Assembly (NCBI RefSeq): GCF_005281345.1 | Contig: NZ_SZXJ01000043.1 | Location: forward strand, 418 to 64,417 | Reading direction: 5' to 3' | DNA length: 64,000 nucleotides | DNA from: Citrobacter sp. wls619 | Lineage (GTDB): Bacteria > Pseudomonadota > Gammaproteobacteria > Enterobacterales > Enterobacteriaceae | Part shown: piece by piece, positions 43,152 through 51,347 of the stretch | Layout of the letters: every line of letters begins with the position of its first letter | How positions within the stretch are numbered: the stretch's first letter is position 1 | Notes under the pieces: generated by a model | What the model saw: the letters and a program-made list of their open reading frames with translations, nothing else | What the model was told of the DNA's origin: nothing | The model's database searches: none | Position numbers and translations under genes: made by a program

Positions 43152-44332
43152 AATTTTTCATATCAATTTTTAGTGGCAGTTTGTTATCACAAGTGCTTGG
43201 AATAGGCATCATGCTGGCTCTTGTGAAATTTTATTCAGTAGAAGCTTTCGGCCTTTATGCAACAATTATGGCATGGTCAGGCCTGATATCATACGTCGGT
43301 GCATTACGACTGAATCTTTTGCTAATCACCAGTGATATCTATGAAAAGCGGTTGCTCTTTCGTGCTTGCCAGATACTATCGTTGAGTACAACGATAGTAT
43401 CATCGCTAATAGTGGTTATCAGTGTTCTATTTTTCAACTTATCAATTATTTATATTTCTATACCAATCCTTATTTTTTGCTTCAACTCATTTGAGATTCT
43501 CTATGATTACCACACATCAACCGGTAACCATCGAAAACTAAATATAATGCAACTAAATAGAGTTATATTAGTTGGTTTATCACAATTAGCACTAATGAAG
43601 TTTCAGTATGGGCTTATTATCGGGACAATCATTGGCTCAACGATTGTACTGATTATTAGTAGAATCAAGTTTGATAATAGCAAAGAGAAATGGTTAGGCG
43701 CGTCAATAAGTATTGTCAGAAAAAATACTAAATATATGACTATCCATACAACATCATCGATGATTCCATCTATAGGAACTCATTTACCAATAATATTTAT
43801 TTCCAGTTTCTTTGGCTATCATTCCTCAGCACTGTATGCAATCGCAGAAAAAATAACCACGGTCTTTGTCACGCTAATGAACTCGGCAATGAGTCGCGCA
43901 GTGCTTTATAGCCTCTCAAATAAAGAAAAAAGAGTATTATTTAAATATGGCATTATCGGCATCATATTAGGCGTTATATATATAATATCATCGTACTTTA
44001 TATTACCTGCAGTTGTTTATCTAATTGGCAATAAATGGAGTGGTAGTATTATATACTTGCAGAGTTTATCTTTCTGGCTTGCGGCAATATTAATTCTGTC
44101 CCCCAGTTATAATCGCGCTATTTTTTTTACTGCTACAAAGGAAATTTTCTTTATCGATTTATTGAGATATGGATTGAAACCTATTTTCTATATAACACTC
44201 TCAGTAATAGGTATAAAGCTACATAACATTGTAGCTTTGACATCTGTCAGCATGTACATACTGGCAATAATAGTCTTTATATTTTTATCTTTAAGGTGGA
44301 AGGATGTCTCGAATAGCTTTTATCAAAAATAG
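43148..44332 (+). CDS. Wzx-like polysaccharide flippase family protein
   Basis: This 394-residue protein is almost wholly hydrophobic, with about ten to twelve membrane segments, and resembles MATE/MOP-superfamily polysaccharide exporters (Wzx-type), which flip undecaprenyl-pyrophosphate-linked sugars across the inner membrane. Segments such as FYSVEAFGLYATIMAWSGLI (about 28-47) in the N-terminal part and YHSSALYAIAEKI in the middle are typical. It is slightly shorter than common Wzx proteins. It overlaps the preceding gene by four bases and the following glycosyltransferase by 29 bases. The presence of a flippase here suggests that the glycan is at least partly built on a lipid carrier in the cytoplasm. 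Confidence 0.75.
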   Translation: MKFFISIFSGSLLSQVLGIGIMLALVKFYSVEAFGLYATIMAWSGLISYVGALRLNLLLITSDIYEKRLLFRACQILSLSTTIVSSLIVVISVLFFNLSIIYISIPILIFCFNSFEILYDYHTSTGNHRKLNIMQLNRVILVGLSQLALMKFQYGLIIGTIIGSTIVLIISRIKFDNSKEKWLGASISIVRKNTKYMTIHTTSSMIPSIGTHLPIIFISSFFGYHSSALYAIAEKITTVFVTLMNSAMSRAVLYSLSNKEKRVLFKYGIIGIILGVIYIISSYFILPAVVYLIGNKWSGSIIYLQSLSFWLAAILILSPSYNRAIFFTATKEIFFIDLLRYGLKPIFYITLSVIGIKLHNIVALTSVSMYILAIIVFIFLSLRWKDVSNSFYQK

Positions 44333-45233
44333 TTTAGAGTATCTACCTGAGATCGAAATTTACAAAGATTATTTCTCCAACCTTGGGTTACAAGTATCTA
44401 TCGTAGAACATCCCGAAGATATATTAAATGCAGATATATATTGGTTTTTTATGGGAGTGGAACATAAAAAGAAAGTATCAGGACTGCATATTCATGAATA
44501 TGCTTCACTTTCCACTCCGCCCTACGGAATTGTAAAAGACAAAATAAAACGATTAATAAATATCGTTCCAGATGGAAGAGTGTTTTTAAATGAAACAATA
44601 AAACAAAAGGCATTCTTTAACGACCATGTCCCATTTACATATAGAGATATGGGGGTTAGCGAACACTTCTTTAGGAAAAATAATAATATAACAAAAGAAT
44701 ATGATTTCGTGTACATTGGGAGTCTCTCAGCAAAAAGAAACATAAGAAAACTACTGCAGTGTTTTAGTGAAAAATATTATCAGTACACATTACTTGTGAT
44801 TGGCGAATGCCCTAATGACTTATATAATGATTTTAAAGCCTTTCCTAATATAATATTTTCTGGTCGGCTAAATTACAAGGATATACCAGCATTAGCCTGT
44901 AAAGCAAAGTGTGGGATAAATTACACCCCTAATATTTACCCTTATAAATATCAGACATCAACAAAGGTACTAGAGTATTTAGCGATGGGACTAAACGTAT
45001 GCTCAACTCGAATTGAATGGGTTGAGTCTTTTGCTAAAAATAAAAAAATTGATAACATTCAATTTTTCAATGAAAGCCTAATTGATTTTAGACCTGAGGA
45101 CTATTTATCAAATGGCGAGTATTGGGCGCACATTAAAGAATATAACTGGGATAAAATAATGGATAAGGCCAATCTACTTAACTTTATCCATTCAATAATA
45201 AAAAATAGGAGAATTGATGAACATAGCAAATGA
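44304..45233 (+). CDS. GT-B fold glycosyltransferase (GT1/GT4-like)
   Basis: A 309-residue cytoplasmic protein with the GT-B arrangement: an N-terminal half ending near 125, then YDFVYIGSLSAKRNI (about 132-146), which begins the second Rossmann domain, and the donor-binding segment STKVLEYLAMGLNV (about 221-234) with the conserved glutamate. It has no membrane segment. It should transfer a nucleotide-sugar residue to a lipid-linked or core acceptor, but the sugar cannot be read from the sequence. It overlaps its upstream neighbour by 29 bases and the following oxidoreductase by 17 bases. Confidence 0.75.
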   Translation: MSRIAFIKNSLEYLPEIEIYKDYFSNLGLQVSIVEHPEDILNADIYWFFMGVEHKKKVSGLHIHEYASLSTPPYGIVKDKIKRLINIVPDGRVFLNETIKQKAFFNDHVPFTYRDMGVSEHFFRKNNNITKEYDFVYIGSLSAKRNIRKLLQCFSEKYYQYTLLVIGECPNDLYNDFKAFPNIIFSGRLNYKDIPALACKAKCGINYTPNIYPYKYQTSTKVLEYLAMGLNVCSTRIEWVESFAKNKKIDNIQFFNESLIDFRPEDYLSNGEYWAHIKEYNWDKIMDKANLLNFIHSIIKNRRIDEHSK

Positions 45234-46347
45234 TTCTATCATTATTGGCGGAGGCTTTTTTGGTGTTTATATCGCTAACTATTTAGCTTCCCAAGGACAT
45301 AAGGTCACTCTGTTTGAAAAAGAATCGTCTTTAATGGAGCGTGCCTCGTATGTAAACCAGGCTCGCGTACACAATGGTTATCATTATCCACGCAGCCATC
45401 TCACAGCATTAAGGTCCAGGGCATCATTCCCAATTTTCTGTAATGATTTTAAAGAATGTATTGATGATGAATTCTCAAAATTTTATATGGTCGGGCGCAT
45501 TCTTGGAAAAGTAACTGCACGTCAGTTTCAGTTATTTTGCCAAAGGATAGGAGCGCCTTGTGATATCGCCCCACATTGGATCAGAGATCTAACGAATAAA
45601 AACCTAATTGAAGAGGTTTTTACCACTAAAGAGTATGCCTTTGACTCCCGAAAACTACGTTCTATTATGCTGTCCCGTCTGGCAGATAGCGGCGTAACCA
45701 TTAAATATGAAACGGTTGTTACAGGTGTACAGGAAGATAGCTCAGGCTTGACTGTCAAAACTCAAAATGTCAATGATCCTGATGGCGCATCAATCGAATA
45801 TTACAAAACAAAACAAGTTTTTAACTGTACTTATTCGATGACGAATTTCGTCTTGCATGAATCAAAAATAGATTTAATTCCTCTCAAGCAGGAATTGACA
45901 GAAATGTGTATCGTAAAAGTTCCTGATATTTTTGAGAAAACGGGGATTACAGTGATGTGCGGACCATTCTTTTCTGTCATGCCTTTCCCTTCCAAAGGTC
46001 TGCACTCATTTAGTCATGTACGCTATACTCCCCATCATGAATGGAATGAAAGCAACGAAAGTTATTTCCCGTCACATCAATATTTTAATGAAGTACAGAA
46101 GAATACTCTTTGGCGTAAAACTATATCCGATGCTAGTCGGTATATACCTGTTTTATCTGAATGCGAATATAAAGAATCGATTTGGGAAGTTAAAACACTT
46201 CTGCCAAGAAGTGAAACCGATGATTCTCGCCCTATTCTTTTCAAAGCCAATCACGGTATGAAAGGCTTGCATTGCATTATGGGTGGGAAAATTGACAATG
46301 TTTATGATGTTATCACAGTAATTAATGAGTTAGGATTGAACAAATGA
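45217..46347 (+). CDS. FAD-dependent oxidoreductase of the DAO type
   Basis: A 376-residue flavoprotein beginning with the dinucleotide motif IIIGGGFFGVYIAN (about 8-21) and the FAD-ribose acidic residue in FEKE (about 34-37); a C-terminal segment MKGLHCIMGGKIDN closes the FAD site. It resembles D-amino-acid-oxidase/glycine-oxidase-fold enzymes (DAO family) but I cannot assign a substrate. Among sugar gene clusters such an enzyme could oxidise a sugar or an amino/hydroxyl substituent, or act like UDP-galactopyranose mutase without net oxidation; the mutase signature is not evident. I start it at the ATG at 45217 behind AGGAG; a TTG one codon earlier is possible. It overlaps both neighbours. 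Confidence 0.75.
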   Translation: MNIANDSIIIGGGFFGVYIANYLASQGHKVTLFEKESSLMERASYVNQARVHNGYHYPRSHLTALRSRASFPIFCNDFKECIDDEFSKFYMVGRILGKVTARQFQLFCQRIGAPCDIAPHWIRDLTNKNLIEEVFTTKEYAFDSRKLRSIMLSRLADSGVTIKYETVVTGVQEDSSGLTVKTQNVNDPDGASIEYYKTKQVFNCTYSMTNFVLHESKIDLIPLKQELTEMCIVKVPDIFEKTGITVMCGPFFSVMPFPSKGLHSFSHVRYTPHHEWNESNESYFPSHQYFNEVQKNTLWRKTISDASRYIPVLSECEYKESIWEVKTLLPRSETDDSRPILFKANHGMKGLHCIMGGKIDNVYDVITVINELGLNK

Positions 46348-47363
46348 ATTTAACTAGTGCTACAAAGAAGGATATTTTTGTATCAGTTGTACTATCCTGC
46401 AAAGATCAAGCAGAAGATCTAAAAAATAAAATTAGACCTATTAACGATCTTTTGTCAAAAAACTATGTCGATTTTGAAATCGTAATTATTGACAACCATT
46501 CTTTTGATGACACTGAAACCTACATCACTTCTCTTCTCACTGAATTAGAGTCTATACGATATATTAGACTTTCATCAGAAGTATCTGCAGATGTATCTCT
46601 ATCAGCCGGATTAGAAAATGCAATAGGTGATTTTGTCGTATTATTTGATATTAGTACGGACCCAGTTTATGTCATTGAAAATGTAGTCGAAAAATCCCTT
46701 GCAGGCAGTGATGTAGTTATTGGTGTTGCTAAACAGAACTCATCTCTTGCGTACGCAATAGTTCGACCTGTTATGAATCATTTCTTAAGTCGGATTGGTT
46801 ATAAGTTGCCAAGAAATGCCACAAATCTCCGTTGTTTAAGTAGAAGAGCTGTCAATGCAGTAACGGCAAACGGTCGCTTCCATCACAAAATGATGATGAG
46901 AATATCTAATACAGGATTCACATCTACTACGGAGACCTACGAACTTGCCCAGGTTAATGAGAAAAAAATTCTTCTTTCAGGAATTCGTGACACGATTAAA
47001 ATAATGATATTTAACTCAACGAAACCACTGCGCTGGATGAGTTTATTGGGAGTATTCGGTAGTTTTTTAGCATTTATTTTCAGCCTATACAGCCTAATTG
47101 TTAGAATAATTAATAATCATGTCATTGAGGGATGGACAACACAAATTATATTTATGTCAATCCTATTTATGCTTATCTTTACTATGCTGGCGTTCTTCGG
47201 GGAATATTTAGGTCGATTGCTTGATGACCGTTCCGAACATACTGATTACAATATAGTATATGAGAAAAACAGTTCAGTAATGATTGACTCACACCGCGTA
47301 AACGTATTAACAGAGTCAACTTCTGATGTAATCAATCTGGTTCAGACAGGGCGTAACAAGTAA
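46344..47363 (+). CDS. GtrB/ArnC-like GT2 membrane glycosyltransferase with altered DxD
   Basis: A 339-residue GT-A protein: family-2 glycosyltransferase domain (about 10-225, SVVLSCKDQAEDL at the start), then two membrane segments (about 232-255 and 270-292), the plan of GtrB, ArnC and DPM3-type polyprenyl-phosphate sugar synthases. Relatives carry DADLQ(D/H/N)P as metal site; here the segment reads FDISTDP (about 110-116), so the second aspartate of DxD is serine. The enzyme may therefore have lost catalysis, use the later aspartate, or serve as partner of the next gene. Its stop codon shares one base with the start of that gene. Confidence 0.75.
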   Translation: MNLTSATKKDIFVSVVLSCKDQAEDLKNKIRPINDLLSKNYVDFEIVIIDNHSFDDTETYITSLLTELESIRYIRLSSEVSADVSLSAGLENAIGDFVVLFDISTDPVYVIENVVEKSLAGSDVVIGVAKQNSSLAYAIVRPVMNHFLSRIGYKLPRNATNLRCLSRRAVNAVTANGRFHHKMMMRISNTGFTSTTETYELAQVNEKKILLSGIRDTIKIMIFNSTKPLRWMSLLGVFGSFLAFIFSLYSLIVRIINNHVIEGWTTQIIFMSILFMLIFTMLAFFGEYLGRLLDDRSEHTDYNIVYEKNSSVMIDSHRVNVLTESTSDVINLVQTGRNK

Positions 47364-48151
47364 TGGAAAAAAATTATACCTGGGAAGTACCTGCATATAC
47401 TGAGACAAGAGTAAGACCTAAACAGAATGACTATTGCACATTAATTTTCGTGATTAATGAAGGTGATAAACTAATAAAGCAACTGGCACGTATGGATGCT
47501 GCAAGAAGTTGTACAGATATAATTATTGCCGATGGTGGCAGCACTGATGGATCAACCTCTACTGAAAACTTAGAAAAGTATGGTGTGACAAGCCTGTTGG
47601 TTAAAACCGGTGCAGGAAAGCTTGGCAGCCAAATGCGTATGGGTTTCGCATGGGCACTTCTGGAAGGTTATAAAGGCGTTATTGTTGTCGATGGCAATAA
47701 TAAAGATAGCGTTGATGATATTCCAAACTTCGTTCGCCAATTAGAAAATGGGATGGATCATATACAGGGATCGCGTTTTATTCCCGGTGGCAAACATGTA
47801 AATACTCCTATGTCACGACTCATCGGATTAAAGGTAATTCATGTTCCCCTAATGAGATTCTTCTCCGGTTTCAAATATACTGATACCACAAATGGCTTTC
47901 GCGCTTACAGCGCCAAATTTTTATCAGATGAGAACGTAGCTGTATTCCGTAATATTTTTACTGGCTACGAACTTCATTATTACCTGGCGATAAAAGCGGC
48001 TAAGTTAGGATTTAAATGCATTGAAATACCTGTAATGAGAACTTATCCTAAACATGGCAAGACACCGACAAAAATTAGTCCTATCAGAGGTAACCTACAG
48101 GTTATTGCCAGGTTACTACAAGTTTGCTTAGGAAAGTATGACAAAAAGTAG
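47363..48151 (+). CDS. Polyprenyl-phosphate sugar synthase-like GT2 (DPM1-like)
   Basis: A 262-residue soluble GT2 enzyme similar to dolichyl-phosphate mannose synthase catalytic subunits. Visible signatures are INEGDKL (about 31-37), IIADGGSTDGS (about 53-63), VVDGNNKDS (about 109-117, the DxD-position motif), QGSRFIPGGKHVNTP (about 134-148) and DTTNGFRAYS. It has no membrane segment, which fits a pairing with the preceding membrane-anchored GT2. Probable reaction: transfer of a sugar from a nucleotide donor to undecaprenyl phosphate. The stop is followed by a terminator-like hairpin (48181-48212) before the next gene. Confidence 0.75.
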   Translation: MEKNYTWEVPAYTETRVRPKQNDYCTLIFVINEGDKLIKQLARMDAARSCTDIIIADGGSTDGSTSTENLEKYGVTSLLVKTGAGKLGSQMRMGFAWALLEGYKGVIVVDGNNKDSVDDIPNFVRQLENGMDHIQGSRFIPGGKHVNTPMSRLIGLKVIHVPLMRFFSGFKYTDTTNGFRAYSAKFLSDENVAVFRNIFTGYELHYYLAIKAAKLGFKCIEIPVMRTYPKHGKTPTKISPIRGNLQVIARLLQVCLGKYDKK

Positions 48152-48180
48152 GTAAAGTTACCTGCTATTTTCTTTTCAAG

Positions 48181-48212
48181 AAGCTAGATAGAGACTATCT
48201 AGCTTGATTTTT
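48181..48212 (+). terminator. Internal intrinsic terminator within the glycan cluster
   Basis: AAGCTAGATAG and CTATCTAGCTT form a perfect 11-base-pair stem around AGA, followed after two bases by five T. It lies in the only sizeable gap of the cluster (82 bases). A perfect -10 hexamer TATAAT follows at 48214-48219, without an obvious -35 box. Antitermination would be needed for polymerase to pass reliably. Confidence 0.7.
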
Positions 48213-48233
48213 ATATAATTATGGGTTATCACA

Positions 48234-49001
48234 ATGAATGCTTTAATTGGTTATACTGGCTTTGTTGGCGGAAATTTGCTTAAACAATACGATTTCGACG
48301 ATTTATATAATTCAAAGAATATAAATGACATTCGAGGCAAGCATTATAATAGATTGTTCATCTGCGGAGTTCCGGCTGTAAAATGGTGGGCAAATCAGCA
48401 TCCTGTTGAAGACTGGGAAAATATTAGCGGCCTCATTGACATTCTAAAAACCGTAACTGCCGAAGAAGTTGTTTTAATTTCTACGGTTGATGTATACCCT
48501 AATCCAATCGATTTTGATGAAGATAGTCAGTTATCCCGAGACACTGGACAGCCCTATGGATTACATCGTTTAAAATTCGAAGATTTTGTTACTCAGCATT
48601 TTACCAATACTTATACTCTCCGTCTTCCAGGCCTCTTCGGCGAGGGTTTAAAAAAGAATATTATTTACGATTTTTTGAATAATAATCAGATTGAAAAAAT
48701 TGATACCGGCAGTTCATTCCAATTCTACTGCCTCAATTTTCTTAAAACTGATATTGATAGAATGATCGAGAATAACATTCGCCTCCTCAACACATCTGTA
48801 GAGCCAATCCCAACGGCCGACATTGCAAAAATGATACTTGGTTATCCATATAAAAATATAACGAGTTCACATCCATCTCGCTATGACATCAAATCAAAGT
48901 ATTCAACGCTTTGGGGACGGGAAAATGGTTACCTTTATAATAGGCAAGACTGCCTCGTTGAGTTAGAAAAATTCATTGAGGAATACCGTCGTGAAAAATA
49001 A
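48234..49001 (+). CDS. NAD-dependent epimerase/dehydratase family protein (extended SDR)
   Basis: A 255-residue SDR protein with a near-canonical N-terminal nucleotide motif GYTGFVGGNLL (about 6-16), the catalytic serine/threonine segment ISTVDVYP (about 82-89) and the YxxxK pair in YGLHRLK (about 106-112). Members convert nucleotide sugars by epimerisation, dehydration or reduction. It is shorter than common UDP-sugar epimerases (about 310-340), in the range of the reductase-like members, so reduction of a keto sugar is as likely as epimerisation. It overlaps the next gene by 11 bases and begins the second half of the cluster. Confidence 0.75.
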   Translation: MNALIGYTGFVGGNLLKQYDFDDLYNSKNINDIRGKHYNRLFICGVPAVKWWANQHPVEDWENISGLIDILKTVTAEEVVLISTVDVYPNPIDFDEDSQLSRDTGQPYGLHRLKFEDFVTQHFTNTYTLRLPGLFGEGLKKNIIYDFLNNNQIEKIDTGSSFQFYCLNFLKTDIDRMIENNIRLLNTSVEPIPTADIAKMILGYPYKNITSSHPSRYDIKSKYSTLWGRENGYLYNRQDCLVELEKFIEEYRREK

Positions 49002-49818
49002 AGGTCTATCCATTTCAAACATTGCATGGAATAGCGATGAAAACGATGCTGTGCTCGGCATCCTTAAAAAACATAGTATTGGTGCTATCGAAGTCGCGCC
49101 AGCAAAAGTTGTTAGCAATGTTCAGAATTTCTCTGATGATGAAGTTCTTTTATATAAAGAAAAAATGAATGATGCCGGAATCGTTATCAGCTCGATGCAG
49201 GCATTATTGTTCGGAGGTCCCTCCGGAAATATTTTTGGCAATCAAATTGAAAGTAATGCAATCCAGAATCATTTAAGCAAAATTATCCACATGGCAGGCC
49301 TTCTTGGTGCTGAAAAATTAGTCTTTGGTTCGCCTAAAAATAGGTTAAGAAATGATATTTCATTTGCTAATGCAATAGAGATTGCAGCGAAGTTCTTTCA
49401 ACCTTTGGCAATTAAAGCAAAGGATGTTGGTACCATGATTTGTATCGAGCCGAATCCAGAATACTATGGATGCGACTTTATTACAGACTCAAAAGAAGCT
49501 GTTGAGCTTGCATGTGCAATTGATCATCCAGGATTTGGTGTTCATTTAGATCTTGCAGGGCTAAGGTTATCTAAGGAAGACATCTATAATAGAATTGCAA
49601 TATTAAATGAAAAAATCGCACACTTTCATATAAGTGAGAAAGATTTAGCACCAATTGGTTTAGATATTGAAGCCCACAACCTGGCATGTAAAGGTTTGGA
49701 ACACATAGCATACCAAGGTTGGTTATCAATAGAGATGAAAAGATCAGAAATGCCATTGGTAGATATTGATGCAAGTATCTCGTTGGTAAAAGAAATTTAC
49801 GGGCCAATATTATGCTAA
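48991..49818 (+). CDS. TIM-barrel sugar phosphate isomerase/epimerase family protein
   Basis: A 275-residue protein of the AP-endonuclease-2/xylose-isomerase-like TIM-barrel superfamily. Metal-ligand-bearing strands are visible: GAIEVAPAK near the N-terminus, MICIEPNPEYYG (about 145-156), GVHLDLAGLRL (about 179-189), HFHISEKD (about 206-213) and SIEMKRS near the end. Relatives isomerise or epimerise sugars or inositols. I use the GTG at 48991, with GAGG nine bases upstream; a TTG at 48976 is less likely. It overlaps the preceding SDR gene by 11 bases and the next small transporter gene by seven. Confidence 0.72.
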   Translation: MKNKGLSISNIAWNSDENDAVLGILKKHSIGAIEVAPAKVVSNVQNFSDDEVLLYKEKMNDAGIVISSMQALLFGGPSGNIFGNQIESNAIQNHLSKIIHMAGLLGAEKLVFGSPKNRLRNDISFANAIEIAAKFFQPLAIKAKDVGTMICIEPNPEYYGCDFITDSKEAVELACAIDHPGFGVHLDLAGLRLSKEDIYNRIAILNEKIAHFHISEKDLAPIGLDIEAHNLACKGLEHIAYQGWLSIEMKRSEMPLVDIDASISLVKEIYGPILC

Positions 49819-50177
49819 TCTTTGTTATTATTTTCAGCGTATTCTTCTCTTCATCATCTCAGCTTCTGTTAAAGAAAGGAGCCGCGCAAATATCTATTCC
49901 TTCTCAAATTGATTTAATAAATCTGACCAAACTTTTTAGTGAGCTGATTTTTAATTTTTATCTTGTTTCTGGCATCTTATTTCAAGTTGTTGCATTGTTA
50001 AGCTGGGTTTATGTATTAAAAAAGGTTGATGTGAGCTTCGCCTACCCTTTCATTTCATTAGGTTTTGTTTTTGTCATGCTTATGGGTTATCTGATATTTA
50101 ATGAATCCTTAACACCAATGAAGGTAATTGGAACATTGGTCATTATACTTGGCGTAGTTATTATGGGGAAAGCATAA
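49812..50177 (+). CDS. Small EamA/ArnE-like four-segment transporter
   Basis: A 121-residue protein with four membrane segments (about 2-18, 38-60, 68-92 and 98-119), the size and plan of the ArnE/ArnF half-flippases and other small EamA/SMR proteins. The C-terminal pair contains FAYPFISLGFVFVML and GTLVIILGVVIMGK, close to ArnE-type sequences. ArnE/ArnF carry undecaprenyl-phosphate-aminoarabinose to the periplasmic side. Here it could flip the polyprenyl-phosphate sugar made by the GT2 pair. Only one such subunit is encoded, so it may work as a homodimer. Confidence 0.75.
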   Translation: MLIFVIIFSVFFSSSSQLLLKKGAAQISIPSQIDLINLTKLFSELIFNFYLVSGILFQVVALLSWVYVLKKVDVSFAYPFISLGFVFVMLMGYLIFNESLTPMKVIGTLVIILGVVIMGKA

Positions 50178-50180
50178 CAA

Positions 50181-51347
50181 ATGAAATCACTTCAGTCGTC
50201 TATAAAAAAATTATTCCTTTCCGATAAATGGCTAAATCTGTATGCTATTGGTATATCATTGCTTTCATTAATATGCGTAAGCATAATATATTATAATTCC
50301 GTATTATATTTTAACCGTGAACCTTGGGATGGGTCTTTTCAGACGCTATTCCCCCTTAGATCAATAGATATTGGTTCTTACCCAGCTATCGATTTTTCTT
50401 ACTTCCATGGAAATGGTATCCCATATTTAATATATCCTCTTTATTACTTATTTTCACACATACTTGGTTTTGGTGTCATTGTGTCCGCATTGAATAGCAC
50501 ATTTATAGTAAATTGTGCATTCTTATACTTACCTATTTATTTTATATTGCGAAAAATAAGTAATTTCTCTACATCACTTATCTTCACGTTGTTCATTTCC
50601 ATGTTGTTTGATTTTATACCTTACATTGGTGCTTATTTTTCACCTTTATTTTTAGGTGCACCAATGGCAGTAAGATTTTCTCCTCACATTCTATTAGCAA
50701 TATGTTTCTATAATCTTATAACTTATTATGAAATTGCTGATAAAAAGAAAACATTAAAAACAGTTATAGTAACTCTCTTTGTTGCAGCCATTTCCCCTTT
50801 GCTTGGTGCAGAACAGGGGTTTTACGCAATTGCGGCATTTTGTTTAACTGTATTCATTTATTTTTTCATCCATGAAAAAAAGCGTGTCGCAGCTTTAGTC
50901 TATTCCGCATCTTTATTTATACTATCCATTTTAGCGCATGTGGCCATCCTTCTTATCCTCTTTCAAAGTCTGGAGTCAATCAGAGCCATAATAACAATCT
51001 CGAATGACCAAACCTGGGTTTTCGGCGTGTTCCCAAATTCATTTTTTGATTCATTCACCGAGTTATTCAGACTCGATAATATAAGTGCTGTAGTTACTCA
51101 GATTGTCACTTTGATTGCCATAATTTACACGTTAATAATTACATTTGTATACCGCAAATATAATTTAAACTCAAAATTTTACTATGCCTGTCTGGTAATG
51201 TTTTGGGGCGGGATATTATCATGGGCATCTAATTTAGGTTATATTGGTGCGCATCAGGCACCTCTTGAAATTAGATATATGACATTGTCGTTCTTCCCTA
51301 TTCTGTTCTTTATTTTCACTGAAAATGCGAAACTAAAAAATGATTAA
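50181..51347 (+). CDS. Multi-spanning membrane protein, possible second GT-C transferase
   Basis: A 388-residue hydrophobic protein with about nine to ten membrane segments that I do not recognise at family level. After the first membrane segment comes a polar loop with acidic and aromatic residues (EPWDGSFQTLFPLR, about 48-61, and DFSYFHGNG, about 71-79), an arrangement seen in GT-C glycosyltransferases, in which this first loop holds the catalytic aspartate. This is an analogy by topology, not by recognised domain. It follows the small transporter by three bases and overlaps the next gene by eight bases, so the two last genes are made together and may form one complex. Confidence 0.6.
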   Translation: MKSLQSSIKKLFLSDKWLNLYAIGISLLSLICVSIIYYNSVLYFNREPWDGSFQTLFPLRSIDIGSYPAIDFSYFHGNGIPYLIYPLYYLFSHILGFGVIVSALNSTFIVNCAFLYLPIYFILRKISNFSTSLIFTLFISMLFDFIPYIGAYFSPLFLGAPMAVRFSPHILLAICFYNLITYYEIADKKKTLKTVIVTLFVAAISPLLGAEQGFYAIAAFCLTVFIYFFIHEKKRVAALVYSASLFILSILAHVAILLILFQSLESIRAIITISNDQTWVFGVFPNSFFDSFTELFRLDNISAVVTQIVTLIAIIYTLIITFVYRKYNLNSKFYYACLVMFWGGILSWASNLGYIGAHQAPLEIRYMTLSFFPILFFIFTENAKLKND

